From Phylloscopus collybita (taxonomy: Eukaryota > Chordata > Aves > Passeriformes > Phylloscopidae): a DNA stretch of 64,000 nt. Position numbers and translations under genes: made by a program. A model generated the notes under the pieces. That model was not told where the DNA came from. It saw only the letters and a list, made by a program, of their open reading frames with translations, and ran no database searches. Below are positions 1-10,823 of the stretch, in pieces. Where the stretch lies: NCBI GenBank assembly GCA_027886175.1, contig JAJNNQ010000023.1, positions 956,001 through 1,020,000 on the forward strand, given 5' to 3'. Position 1 is the first letter of the stretch; each line of letters starts with the position of its first letter.

Positions 1-60
1 GCAGCAACTTCGAACCTTTCCCGGTGCTGGGAGTGACAGCCTGGGGGGGGTTACTCCGAG

Positions 61-617
61 GTGTAAATGCTCAGCCCCATCTCCAGGCCCTGGCAGGGGT
101 GTAAAGGCTCAGCCCCATCTCCAGGCCCTGGCAGGGGTGTAAAGGCTCGTTCCCAACTCCAGGCCCTGGCAGGGGTGTAAAGGTTCCTTCCCATCTCCAG
201 GCCCTGGCAGGGGTGTAAAGGCTCAGCCCCATCTCCAGGCCCTGGCAGGGGTGTAAAGGCTCAGCCCCATCTCCAGGCCCTGGCAGGGGTGTAAAGGCTC
301 GTTCCCAACTCCAGGCCCTGGCAGGGGTGTAAAGGCTCAGCCCCATCTCCAGGCCCTGGCAGGGGTGTAAAGGCTCAGCCCCATCTCCAGGCTCTGGCAG
401 GGGTGTAAAGGCTCAGCCCCATCTCCAGGTCCTGGCAGGGGTGTAAAGGCTCAGCCCCATCTCCAGGCCCTGGCAGGGGTGTAAAGGCTCGTTACCATCT
501 CCAGGCCCTGGCAGGGGTGTAAAGGCTCAGCCCCATCTCCAGGCCCTGGCAGGGGTGTAAAGGCTCGTTACCATCTCCAGGTCCTGGCAGGGGTGTAAAG
601 GCTCGTTCCCATCTCCC
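61..617. repeat. 38-bp minisatellite, about 15 units
   Basis: Tandem units of 38 bp share the core CCAGGCCCTGGCAGGGGTG. Three unit types differ just after GGCTC (AGCCCCATC, GTTCCCAAC, GTTACCATC) and are interspersed rather than blocked, which suggests unequal exchange or conversion. The long minus-strand reading frame across it is an artefact of the repeat. Nothing is seen in bases 1-60. Confidence 0.95.
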
Positions 618-744
618 TGGTGCTGTTGTGGCTGCCCTGAGGATTTGTTATTCCAGCTCAGCACATCCCCGTCAGTGTCTGTAACAAAACCCATCGGTTT
701 CATTCCTCCAACAGCAGCCGCTGACTCAGAGGTAACAACCACTT

Positions 745-1075
745 AGGCCGCTTTAAGTCTCCCCCATTTGATCGAAAATATCAATTAATGCCAACGATTG
801 GAACGCAATAACCGCGCTCCAAAGCCGCCTTTATCCCTCAGCTGAAGAAGAAAATCCCGGCGAACAATTTGGAGTAAATACCTTCATTAAACACTGAAGG
901 GGAGGCGGCCGGGATTACAGCGCCTCTGTAAACAAGGGAACCGACAGCCCGATCTAATCTCGCGAAAGAACAAAGCAAGAGCCGAGGGGGCCCGGCTGTG
1001 TGTGACTAATAACGGGCTGATAAGTAAATAATAACGGCGAGGACTAATTAATGGCTGAGGGCTGACAATGCGGGA
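745..1075. promoter_or_regulatory. Candidate conserved noncoding element (unique, CpG-containing, homeodomain-like sites)
   Basis: This block has no repeat structure. It keeps several CpGs outside a CpG island and holds AT-rich homeodomain-type cores (CAATTAATG, ACTAATTAATGG, CATTAAAC). That mix is typical of vertebrate developmental enhancers, but conservation cannot be tested here. It lies about 9.8 kb upstream of the SHISA6 start codon. No coding frame looks real. Confidence 0.3.
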
Positions 1076-1191
1076 GCAGCTGGGGACCCTGCCCCGTCCC
1101 CAGGGGACCTTCCCTGCGACAATCCGCTGTGCTTTAACAGAGCCCAGGGACCGTCCTGCCCAGCACCGAGCCATGGCTGGCACTCACTCCT

Positions 1192-1783
1192 CTGCCTCTT
1201 TAAGAACTTTTTCGGAAGTTGTGTTTCAGCCTTCTGCGTTCACCTTTTGCAATGAAGTCAGAGATTTTACATCAACAACTTTTCTTGTTGTTGTAACCAT
1301 CTACCCATGTTTGCATTCTCCTCATGAGGAGGGGAGAATTGATGGGCTGTTGGGTTGCCCAGTGTGGTTGGAGAGGAAGATTTTCCCCCTCCAATCCATG
1401 GTCACTGCTGGAATTCTATAAATGTCGAAGTCTGTGGTTGTCTGGGTTTTCGCTGTTCTCCTCTGTGTCTTTTAGAAGTTTTTTTCTAAAGTTCTATTTC
1501 AGCCTTCTGTGTTCACCTTTTGCAGTGGAGTCAGACACGATTTTACATAAACAACTTTCTTCTTGTTGTAACCATCTACCCATGTTTATATTCTTCTTAT
1601 AAAGAGGAGAGAATTGATGGGCTGTTGGGTTGCCCAGAGTGGTTGCAGAGGAAGATTTTCTCCCTCCCATCCATGGTCACTGCTGGAATTCTATAAATGT
1701 GGAGGTCTGTAAATAAACTTTCCCTTTTTCTGCCTTGGACATCCCAGTGTGTGAGTGTCATTCCTTTTGTGTGCTGTGCGACA
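1192..1783 (+). mobile_element. Solo LTR, family A, with tandemly duplicated U3
   Basis: A stretch of about 272 bp (from 1196 and again from 1468) is duplicated. Each copy carries the same TATA-like TCTATAAAT (1415 and near 1690). The second copy continues into AATAAA at 1712-1717 and a GTGTGAGTGTCATTCC 3' end. Related copies occur at 21686-22040 (minus) and 38290-39215 (plus). The promoter-like box, poly(A) signal and dispersed copies support an endogenous-retrovirus LTR. No flanking internal region is seen here. Confidence 0.7.
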
Positions 1784-1837
1784 GATCCAGGAACGCAGCA
1801 GGGACTGGCGTGGTGCTTTGAGTGCCTACAGAAATAT

Positions 1838-1874
<37 letters not shown>

Positions 1875-1899
1875 TTCTGTAGTGAGGTAGGATTAGGAG

Positions 1900-1936
<37 letters not shown>
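1838..1936. repeat. (TA)n, poly(T) and (CAG)n microsatellites
   Basis: A short TA run is followed by about 20 T residues and, after a 27-bp unique spacer, ten to eleven CAG units (1905-1935). The CAG run reads as poly-Gln in one frame, but no exon context supports coding. Confidence 0.9.
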
Positions 1937-2726
1937 GGGATGTGCTGGCACACACCTGCCCCTCTCCCCGTGTCCCCGCAGCCCCGAGGGGCAGCAGCTG
2001 TGACACGGCGCTGGGCACGGAGCTGCTGGCACGCAACTGCCGGCAAACCAGCCTCGGGAATCGAGTTACAGCCTCTGCTGCGCCCCGGAGAATCCCTGAG
2101 AATTCCAGGCATCTCCTTAAAATATAAATAAAGCAGGGAAATAAATGCAGGGAATGAGGCTGGGGCTGGTGGGGAAAGGCTGGAGGAGAAGGAGCGTCCT
2201 GGCGCTTTGAGGGAGGGCTTTGAGCATCTCTGATTTCCGTGGTTTTGCTGGGGAAAAACGAAGGTGTAGAGCCCACCCTGGGGTCAACAAAGCTAGGAAA
2301 GACCCATTGCTCGTCCATCCTGCTGGAGAAATCCAGCTGGTTATTTTTGGGGGGGTGGGAAGGGAGCTTGGTGCTTGCCCTCCCGAGACGAGCAGAGAAC
2401 ACGCTGCCTGTGCTGATGGCATTTGGTGCCTGGAACTCATCCCGCGGCTGATCACCCCATCAGGGCAGAGATTTCCTCCAGGAGCTCTTGTGCTCTTTTG
2501 TCAGCAGTCCTGCTCTGCCTGCTGCCAGCTCCAGGGCTGGGCAGTGCCCCTGGCACCGCTCGGCCCCAGGCTCTGCTGCTCCCCCTCCAAAAGGATTTTT
2601 GCCTGCAGAGGTCAAAGCTTTTTATTCCTGCAGGTGATGGAGTGGGAACAAATGGCCTGGGGGTGAGGAAGCCTTTGAGCTGCTCTGTCCTGAGCACGGG
2701 GTTGGTCAGGCCTGGTGACACCTGCT
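1937..2726. other. Unique flank, no gene seen
   Basis: Ordinary moderately GC-rich sequence. Open frames on both strands lack family resemblance, splice context or codon bias. Confidence 0.6.
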
Positions 2727-3528
2727 GCCTTGGGAAGGCTGGGCTGGAACAGAGCTGGAGAATAAAGTAGAGACTTATTAAAGGAGGTATTTATTAAAGG
2801 AGGTATTCATTAAAGTAGATATTCATTAAAGTAGATATTTATTAAAGTAAATATTTATTAATGGAGATATTTATTAAAGTAAGTGTTTATTAACGTAGAT
2901 ATTCACGAACGTAGATATTCACTAAAGTAGATATTCATTAAAGTAGATATTTATTAATGGAGATATTTATTAAAGTAGGTGTTTATTAACGTAGATATTC
3001 ACTAACGTAGATATTCACTAAAGTAGATATTCACTAAAGTAGATATTCATTAAAGTAGATATTTATAAAAGGAGATATTTATTAAAGTAGATATTTATTA
3101 ACGTAGATATTCACTAAAGTAGATATTTATGAAAGGAGATATTTATTAAAGTACATATTTTTTTATTAAAAGGCTTCCAGGACCCACCCTGGGCATCACA
3201 GGAGCCTGACCCAGGCTGCCCCCAGGGTGGGTTGGGAATGGCCACACACAATGGCTCCCTGATCAGGAGATTTTACATTTTTATCAGTTCTGGTCCATTT
3301 GCACATTGGGGTTTAATTATCCAGTTACAGCTGCAGGCTGTGAGGTCCCATCCTTCTTGTTCCTCCCCTCAGCCCACCCTTGTTTGTGTTTTTGGGGCTG
3401 AAAGTTGTCCTTGGTGCTCAGCAGGAACAGGATTTGTTTTGCCTGCTTGTTCTGTGCAGGGAGCTGCTGGCACTGAATGTGAGGCTCAGAGCTGCATCCT
3501 TGGGCAGCACAGGATCTGAAATATAAAA
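2727..3528 (-). mobile_element. LTR, family B, interrupted by its own minisatellite
   Basis: Both ends match the LTR at 29165-29595 (also minus) and the reverse complement of 34590-34995. The 2727-2775 part is the R-like end with the plus-strand AATAAAGTAGA motif, and 3166-3528 is the rest of the element. Between them the poly(A)-signal segment has expanded into a roughly 16-bp array (see next entry). Confidence 0.65.
2762..3165. repeat. About 16-bp minisatellite derived from the LTR poly(A)-signal segment
   Basis: About 25 units of the form ATTAAAGTAGATATTT, with ATTCAC, ATTCAT and AACG variants. The unit matches the LTR text GCAGATATTTATTGAAAGG at 29217-29235, so the array looks seeded by the LTR itself. 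In LTR sense (minus strand) many units carry AATAAA or a close variant. Confidence 0.85.
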
Positions 3529-3844
3529 GCTGAAATCCGAGGCATCCCTCTTGAGGGGGCAAAGCTGAGCTCAGCTGGGCCAGGCTTTGTCTGACAGGCT
3601 CTTGTCCCCCAGCCCCTGTCTGCTGCCATGAGGAGCTGTGTGAGGATGGAATCAGGGAATTCCCAGCACTCCTCACCCCAGCAGCTGCCTGCTTCCCCCT
3701 GCAAGGCCTGCCACAGCCCCTGCACCTCCTGTGCTTCCCTGGCAGCAGGGCAGGAGGTGCTGGGAGCACGGGCTGCTCTCCCTCCCCGTGCCTGGGAAAC
3801 CATCAGCCAACACGCCTGGCTCTGAAACCTGGCTCTGAAACCTT

Positions 3845-4085
3845 CCCAGCCCGGTTTTTATTAATTCTCCCCTTGCAATAATCCTCAATATGCTTCGTTT
3901 ACATTCAACGAGCAAGAGGGGAGCGCTGCCTTAGTTAATTTAACTCCCACAAATTCCCATCTCTGCTGGGGAGAGATTGTGCTTCCTCGCAGATAAAGCA
4001 GCTTCTTCATATTTCAAAAGGTTAGAGATTAGATCTGCTTACTGCTACACTTTTATTAAAATCCCTATTTACATTTTTTTTTCCC
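3845..4085. promoter_or_regulatory. Candidate conserved noncoding element
   Basis: AT-rich, non-repetitive block with TTATTAATTC, TTAGTTAATTTAAC and repeated AGATTAGATC-like text. It contrasts with the GC-rich unique DNA at 3529-3844, where nothing is seen. Regulatory status is inference from composition only. Confidence 0.22.
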
Positions 4086-4253
4086 CCCCACTCTTCTTTT
4101 CCTCCACGTTGAGACAATTACAGAACAGGCAGAAAGAAAAAAAAAAACGTGTGAGCCCTGAAACAAATCCCTGAGCGCTGGAATGTCCCCTCAGCCTGTA
4201 CAGGGGAGAGCCCTGTTTGCTGTCCCTGCAGGTGGGCAGGAGGAGCTGCCTGT

Positions 4254-4490
4254 CCTCTTCCTCTTCCTCTTCCTCTTCCTCTTCCTCTTCCTCTTCCTCT
4301 TCCTCTTCCTCTTCCTCTTCCTCTTCCTCTTCCTCTTCCTCTTCCTCTTCCTCTTCCTCTTCCTCTTCCTTCTCTTTTCTCTTTCTCTTTCTCTTTTCTC
4401 TTTCTCTTTCTCTTTTCTCTTTTCTCTTTTCTCTTTTCTCTTTTCTCTTTCTCTTTCTCTTTTCTCTTTCCTTTCTCTTTCTCTTTCTCT

Positions 4491-4522
<32 letters not shown>

Positions 4523-4815
4523 CTTTCTCTTTCTCTTTCTCCTTCTCTTTTCTCTTCCTCTTCCTTCTCTTTTCTCTTTCTCTTTTCTCTTTCTCTTTTC
4601 TCTTTCTCTTTCTCTTTCTCTTTCTCTTTCTCTTTCTCTTTCTTCTCTTTCTCTTTCTCTTTTCTCTTTTCTCTTCCTCTTCCTTCTCTTTTCTCTTTTC
4701 TTTCTCTTTCTCTTTTCTCTTCTCTTTCTCTTTCTCTTTCTCTTTCTCTTTCTCTTTCTCTTTCTCTTTCTCTTTCTCTTTCTCTTTCTCTTTCTCTTTC
4801 TCCTCCTCCTCCTCT
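4254..4815. repeat. 560-bp polypyrimidine tract, (CTCTTC)n and (CTTTCT)n
   Basis: An uninterrupted strand of C and T. It begins as a regular CTCTTC hexamer, becomes a mosaic of CTTTCT and CTTTTCT, and ends in CTCCTC. It contains mirror-repeat segments of the kind that can form triplex (H-) DNA. Long Arg/Lys/Glu-rich or Ser/Phe/Leu-rich frames across it are artefacts. Confidence 0.95.
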
Positions 4816-4902
4816 GAGGGCTCAGAAGCAGCACAAACCCTGACCACAAACCCTGACTGAATTCCCCTGGCCTGTACCAGAGGGAAGCTGAACAAGAAAG
4901 CT

Positions 4903-5246
4903 CCGGGGTGACCTCACTGTGATCTTCCAGGACCTGAAGAAGGGGCTCCAGGAGAGCTGGAGAGGGGCTCTGGGCAAGGCCTGCAGGGACAGGAGACAGG
5001 GAATGGCTTCAGCCTGACACAGGGCAGGGCTGGCTGGGAGATTGGGCAGGAATTGTTCCCTGGGAGGGTGGGCAGGGGCTGGGATGGAATTCCCAGAGCA
5101 GCTCTGGCTGCCCCTGGATCCCTGGCAGTGCCCAAGGCCAGGCTGGACACTGGGAGCACCTGGGACAGTGGGAGGTGTCCCTGCCATGGCAGGGGTGACA
5201 CTGGATGAACTTTAATGTCCCTTCCAACCCAACCCATTCCACGATT
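4903..5246 (+). mobile_element. CR1 LINE 3' fragment
   Basis: Carries the CR1 3' series in order: GTGATCTTCCAGGACCTGA, GGCTTCAGCCTGACACAGGG, GGATCCCTGGCAGTGCCCA, GGTGTCCCTGCCATGGCAG and a final CCCTTCCAACCCAACCC. It is a 5'-truncated copy without a usable reading frame. Confidence 0.85.
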
Positions 5247-5379
5247 TGCTATCAATTTCTCCTGTAACTGCCCAGCTTTCTGGAGCTTTCTGGATGAACG
5301 TTGAAGTCCAGGGGGCCAGGAGTGCTGACAGAACCTGCTCCTTGCCCAGCTGGGATGCTCCTCGCTCCTCCCTCCTCTC

Positions 5380-5745
5380 CTGCGCTGCAGGAGAACCCCC
5401 GAGGGGCTCTTTTTTGTCTGCTCGGAGCACCGAACCGGCAGCGGCACAAAGATCTAAGGAAAATAATCCCCATTAAGCCGGGGGTGTGTGAGCAGTGCCT
5501 GCCTCCCCCTGCCCCCGGGCCGGCATTGGCATTGTCGGTGCCCGCGGCTGCCGCGCACACCGCGTTCCCATCCCACGCTCCGCTCTCAGCCCGCCCTTCG
5601 CCTTTCTTCAGTCTCCCTCTGAAATTCCCCGATTTTAGAGAGCTCCCAGCTCCCTTCAAAGCGCTCCTGAACCCGCCCATTTCCCAGCCATTCACCCGGC
5701 CCGTGAACGGCGGGGAAGGACCGGCTGCTCCCTGGGGCTTTGAGA
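5380..5745. other. CpG-containing unique block
   Basis: Non-repetitive sequence with scattered CpGs and GC-rich segments, about 4.5 kb upstream of the SHISA6 island. No exon or splice signals stand out. It may be a distal regulatory block, but nothing specific supports that. Confidence 0.3.
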
Positions 5746-5755
5746 AAAGGTACGA

Positions 5756-5826
5756 AATTCACCTGTGAGGAGAATTCACCTGTGAGGAGAATTCACCTGC
5801 GAGGAGAATTCACCTGTGAGGAGAAA
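5756..5826. repeat. 17-bp tandem repeat, four units
   Basis: Four near-perfect copies of AATTCACCTGTGAGGAG; one copy has CTGCGAGG. Each unit includes the palindromic-like CACCTGTG, an E-box-type core. Confidence 0.9.
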
Positions 5827-7220
5827 CGAAGGGGCTCGGGAGTGGATGTGTCACTCTCTCTGAAATCCCCGTCGTGCCTGAGGAACTCTCGTTTGCTCTC
5901 TTGGACAAATCTGCCTGCCTGGCACGGGGGGCTGAGGGAGGGGCTGGCACCAGGCAGGAGCTCTCCTGGAAAATTCCGGTGTCTTGATCAGACCCTGAGC
6001 CCTTGAAATGCTCCCCTGCCCACCCCCCGGGCTCCTGGGGCTGGCTCAGTTTCCTTGGAGGCTTTGGAGGAATATCTCAGGGAACAGGGTAAAAGATTCC
6101 CAAAGAGGCTCTCACCCCTGGGATCAGCCCAAGGCTTTGTTCTCCAAGGGTTCCAGGGCAGAGAGAGAGCACAAGGAAGAACAGGACTTTACCTGGTCTC
6201 TGCTCAGGAGAGAGAGCTGGGCCTGAGCCAACAGGGTCAAGATGGGAAGGGAGGGTCAGACTGCACGGTCACAGCTTCAGGGGGTTCCCTAAACCAGGAC
6301 AGATGGACACAGGGATGGTTGGGCTGCAGAGCCTGGGTGTGGCTCTGTTTTTTTTCTAAAGTTCTTTCAACCTTCGGATGTTTTATTTTTGGGATGGGAG
6401 TTTCTCATACTGTTGATTCCTGGGAGCTCCCTGAGTGTCTCATTGCTGGGCTCGGGGCAGCATCCAATCAATCCCTGCTAATTGCTCTCCTCTCTCTGGT
6501 GTCATCACCTGCATCCTGGCCTGGCTGGGTGCTGACTGTGCAAGGTGTGCACGTTCAGCCTGGCTCCTTCCATCTGCTCCTCTGCTGCCTGGGACTGCTC
6601 CTCCTGCCTCAGGCTGCCTGCTGCCTGCCTGGGAGCTGCAGGGAAAGCTGGCTGTGCCAGATCCCAGGGAAAAAAAAAAAAAAAAACAACCAAAAAACCA
6701 GATTTGTGGGGCACTGATGGAGCAGAGCCTGGCTGGGAGAGACGCCTGCCCTGGTGGCAGCGACAGCAGGGACGGTAATGACACGGAAAAGAGCAGCTCA
6801 CACTGCTCTGCCTTCTGTGCACAGGCAGCCAGAGGAAGGAGATGAAGCCCTGCACGCTCAGGGGTCACCCTCAGGTGTGTGCTGCCCTCCGGGGCGGAGG
6901 AAACCTGGAGAAACCCCAAATTTGCAGGGACAAAAAGGGCAGGAAGCCAAAGGAGATCAGAGTCTCTTTCCCAGACTGGCAGGCCTGGAGGAGCAAGGAG
7001 GGCAGTGGAAGAGAGAGCCAAGCTGAGCTCTCTGCACTCCCTTCTTCCCCCCTGCATCCCCAGGGGATGTCAGTCTGCAGGGGGTACTTGGGGGGTTTCC
7101 CCTTGTGCTTGGATTTCCTGTGGACAGCAGGAGGGAGCCTGCAAGGAAAACGGAGAGATGACTTACCAGGCTGGGCTGGCAGGACAAGGGGGAATGGCTC
7201 CAAACCAAAAAAAAAAAAAA
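5827..7220. other. Unique flank with short poly(A) runs
   Basis: No gene is recognised. Short A runs occur at about 6670-6686 and 7206-7220. Reading frames here are scattered, overlap on both strands and match nothing known to me. Confidence 0.5.
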
Positions 7221-7221
7221 A

Positions 7222-7321
7222 GGGGAAATTTAGGTTGGATATTATGAAAATTCAGGGGTTTGGATCCACCCATTCCTGGTGGAGCGAGAAGGGATCCAGC
7301 TCCACGGAAACAACCCCCCTC

Positions 7322-7379
<58 letters not shown>
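7222..7379. repeat. Short CR1-like scrap and 57-bp poly(A)
   Basis: The words TTTAGGTTGGATATTATG at 7229-7246 resemble an internal CR1 segment. After 60 bp of unique DNA comes an uninterrupted run of 57 A residues (7323-7379). Long poly-Lys or poly-Phe frames are artefacts. Confidence 0.7.
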
Positions 7380-7383
<4 letters not shown>

Positions 7384-9777
7384 TGGCAAGAACTTTTTGT
7401 AGCTGCACTAATTTTAGAATTCAAATTAGGTCCGAAGTGCTGGGCTCCTTTTAATGAAGATTCGCGGTCACAGCTGAATCCCCTGGCGAGGAGGAATCAG
7501 CTTTTGAGCGCACCAGGCTGGTTAGAAACTTCCTGACAAAGTCAGCGGAGGCCGGTGAGGGGCGGCAGGCACGGAGGGGGCTGCAGGGGAGCGGTGCCGG
7601 GGAGGAGGAATTGGGATTTCGGGAGTTTCGGGATCTGCACTTCCCTTCCCCGCCTGCAGCCGCGGCAGCTCCGGCGCGGAGATGAAAGCAGCCGGCAGAG
7701 AAGATAAACAAGAAAACAGCTCTGGAACCGTCACGCTGCCAAAAAAAAAAAAACAACCCGGGGAGGATGGGACGGGAGATAAAAGAGAAAGTGCTGGAGG
7801 TTTTGGAGTGGCTTCCAGGTGGGGATGGAGCTGGGGAGCGGGGCTGTCACCGAGTCACTGTCACACAGCTCCGCGGGCGCGGGGGGGGAGCGCAGCACAG
7901 GCATTTTCTCCCACAGCATCCCAGCCTCTGCCCTTCCCTGCCACAGCCAGAAACGCGGCTCCAAATCCCAGGGAAGACCCAGAAATCCGGCGTGGCTCCT
8001 TAGGGACCCTTCCCTTCTTTTCACATTTGCTCCAGCTCCTTCTGCCCCGCGGTTTGGCTGCAGGCGAGGCAATGGGATTATAGCGGCGATCCAGGGAAGC
8101 TCTGTCTTCCTTCAGCTTGCTGGAAAAACGGAGCAGGAGGAGGCAGAGGCAGCTGGGGTGGGGTTTCATCATCACCTCGGAGTGATGGAGCCGTGGTGGC
8201 ATCGGAGGAGCACGGGGAGTCCGAGGCTCGGCCAGGAAAAGCCAACCCCAGCCCCCAAACGTCCCGTGGGGCAGAAAACCCGACACCGGGTGTTCCACCA
8301 GGCGCCCTCTGTGCCCTTGCAGTGTTTGGGGCAAGGACAGAGGCCTGCCAGCTGTTTCTGCCTCAAAAACATCGGATCCTTCCCCCAGGGACTGCCTTCA
8401 GCAGGAGGCTGAGCCCAGCTGGGAGAGGTCTCTGGCTCTGGGGGTGGCAGCTCCTCTGCCCTGAGCGCAGCCCCTGCAGCCACCTCAGTCCCTGCAGGTG
8501 TGCAGGGAGCAGCCAGGTGAGGGGAGGGCACGGATTGCTCCACCTGGGTGCCCTCCCAGGCTGTGCAAAGCCTTGGAGAAGCGGGGACAGAGCTTCAAGG
8601 CAGCCCCAGGGCTGAGGATGTCTGTGGTGAATTGGATGAGCAGACGTGGAAGGCCCACAGCGTTTGGAGAGGGCCTCCCTACCTCAGTCAAATCAGCTTT
8701 ACAGCCTTTGGTGTCAGGGTTTGGGGGTCACTCAGAGCAGGAGGATCATCCCCAAAGGGGGGCTGGGCTCAGGGTTTGGGGGTTCAGAGGGGGGCAAGCA
8801 TTAAACCAGCTCAGATCCCCCCTGGGCTGGCCTGAGGCTGCCTCCTCCTCCCTCAGCTTTGAGTCTGGGCTCAGACATTGCTGGGGCCTGGGCTCCCCGC
8901 GCTGTGGGTTTACCTGGGCTCCTCCCTTCACTCCTGGAAGGGTAACAGTCCCCCCTCCTGTGAGGATTTTCCATTTCCCCAGGGGTTCCCCAGCACCAGA
9001 GCAGCTTTAGGTGGCAGAGGCAAAGCTTTCTTCGCCAGCCTCACAGCCCTGGGCTCTGCTAAGGGAGTTACCAAACGAGCTTTGGGCACTCAAGCCTTGG
9101 GATCTGGAGGAAATGATTCCCAAGGGCTGCAGGACAGGGGGTTGCCACCAATGGTTCTCCCTCCCCATTCCTCTCCTCCTCCTGCTCTCCTGAGAGCTGC
9201 CTGCCTGCAGCTGCAGGGATCCCTCCAGCTCCCACCCCTCTGTGCTGCTCCTCGCTGGGATTCCTCGCCGTCCTGCGTGTCCTCACAGCCGGCAGCACCT
9301 CGGCTGTCTCCAGGAAATGTTCGTGGAGGCTTTAGCTGGGTTTGCAGCGAGGCAACGGGGGAAGCACCGGGGCTCTGAGGAGCTCCTGCCTCGCTGGCCG
9401 TGGCTCACGGCAGCTCCTGTGCCCGAGGGGATCTGGCTGAGAACAGCCCTGTGCTGGCTGTGCCCGGGTCACCGGGCAGCGCAGGGCAGTGCCAGCGCCT
9501 CCCTGCAGCACCCAGAGCTCTCCCGGAGGGGGAACAGCCGGGAGAAGGGGGGAGTGTCTCAGGCTGGGCTGGGGGTGCTGCTCTCGCTCCACCAGGGCAC
9601 GTCAGGGAGCAGGAGCTGGGACTCGGCTGGAGCCGGGGCACCTTCCCAGGGAGGTGCCAAGAGCTCGGGGCTGGAGCAGCAATCCCTGGGAAGCCTGGGG
9701 GGGCTTTGTCCCTGTGCGGGGCTGGCAGGGCACTGGGGGCAGCGCGGCACGGCCGGACAGCCCTGGGGACAGCAGCA
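7380..9777. other. Unique 5' flank of SHISA6
   Basis: About 2.4 kb without recognised repeats, moderately GC-rich with scattered CpGs (7540-8090 especially). No conserved coding frame, tRNA or LTR is seen. Confidence 0.45.
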
Positions 9778-10075
9778 GCTTTAGGGACAGGGTCACACTC
9801 AGCTTTAGGGACCCTGGGACGGGGTCACACCCAGCTTTAGGGACCCTGGGATGGGTGCAGGGTCACACCCAGCTTTAGGGACTCTGGGACAGGTACAGGG
9901 TCACACACACGTTTAGGGACCGCATTCCTGTCGATCCCCGCACGGACCACACCCCAGGGACGGGTAGGGGGTCCACACCCCACAGACACCTTTGGGGACC
10001 ACATCCCTGCCAGGACCGCCTCAGGGACAGGCAGGGTGGCCACTCACCACACCCCTGCCAGCACCACATCCCGGG
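9778..10075. repeat. Degenerate minisatellite of about 35-40 bp
   Basis: Units begin AGCTTTAGGGACCCTGGGA and end GGGTCACACCC. The first four are clear (9778-9915); further right only GGGAC and CACACCCC words persist. It directly borders the CpG island. Confidence 0.75.
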
Positions 10076-10442
10076 GGACGCGCACCAGGTCCTCACCCCC
10101 GCCACACCTACACGGACCCCCCGCCCCGGGACCCTTCCCCCGCGCCCCTCCGGACCCCCCGAGCTCCGGTTCCGCCTGGGCCGGGCTCTCGGCGCTGCGG
10201 GCGCGCTGCGGGTCCCGCTGCCCGGGCGGCGGTGCCGGGATGCCGGCGGAGCGGAGCGGCGCGGCGCGGTCCCGGTGATGTCAGGAGCGGTCCGGCAGCG
10301 GTGGGCGGTCCTTCCCCGGCTCCCGGCTCGGCTCGGCGCCCGCCCCTGCTCCTCGCCCGGCTCGGCGCCGCTCCGCTCCGCCCCCGGCTCGGCGAGGAGC
10401 GCGGGCAGCCCCGCGGCCCCGCTGCAGTCCCGCTCCGGCATG

Positions 10443-10532
10443 GTAAGGCCGTGGGCACGGGGCGGGCGGGGGGGCGGGTCGGGCTGCCCGGGGGGGCGAG
10501 GCGCGCTCTCACCCTCTCCCCGTCTCTCGCAG
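10443..10532 (+). other. Possible 90-nt intron in the SHISA6 5'UTR
   Basis: A donor-like CATG/GTAAGG at 10443 and an acceptor with a pyrimidine tract, CTCTCGCAG ending at 10532, bound 90 nt of G-rich sequence. The length is a multiple of three, so an upstream ATG at 10440 would stay in the same frame whether or not the intron is spliced. I do not know of a matching 5'UTR intron in mammals, so this rests on splice-site appearance alone. Confidence 0.35.
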
Positions 10533-10610
10533 CCCCTCGCCGGAGCAGCGCCGGGACCCCGCCGCCTCCAGCCGCGCTCCGCCGGGCTCCGCCGCTCGCT
10601 GCGCGCCGGC

Positions 10611-10646
10611 ATGAAGCGCCCGGCGCCGGGCAGCAGCCGCCGCTGA
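10611..10646 (+). CDS. Upstream ORF in the SHISA6 5'UTR
   Basis: An 11-codon ORF (MKRPAPGSSRR, then stop) ends 177 nt before the main start codon. If the 90-nt intron is spliced, the ATG at 10440-10442 extends it in frame to 38 codons. A second minimal uORF (MGQR) lies at 10735-10749. Such uORFs usually reduce main-frame translation; whether these are used is unknown. Confidence 0.3.
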   Translation: MKRPAPGSSRR

Positions 10647-10661
10647 AGGAGCCAGAGCGGC

Positions 10662-10820
10662 GGGACCCCCTCCACCCCCCCCACCCCCCCCCCCCAGCCC
10701 GGCCGCACCTCCCCCCCGCCCCCCGCCCCGCTCCATGGGGCAGCGCTGAGCCCCCCCACCCCCCACCCCCCGAACCCCGCCCGCCGCGCCCCCCGCGCTG
10801 CGCCCCCCGCCTCGCCCCTC
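10662..10820 (+). promoter_or_regulatory. C-rich 5'UTR tract
   Basis: About 150 bases made largely of C runs stand just before the start codon. The opposite strand has matching G runs able to form G-quadruplexes, and the RNA would be a poly(C)-protein type ligand. Such DNA is hard to sequence, so run lengths may be approximate. Confidence 0.5.
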
Positions 10821-10823
10821 GCC

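Noticed and set aside
1905..1935. Poly-glutamine coding repeat
   Set aside because: No exon boundaries or conserved flanking frame around the CAG run.
4118..4895. Arg/Lys/Glu-rich and Ser/Phe/Leu-rich ORFs
   Set aside because: They are translations of the polypyrimidine repeat in every frame.
9778..9915. Interstitial telomere-like repeat (TTTAGGG words)
   Set aside because: The word recurs only because it is part of a 35-40-bp unit; no TTAGGG tandem is present.
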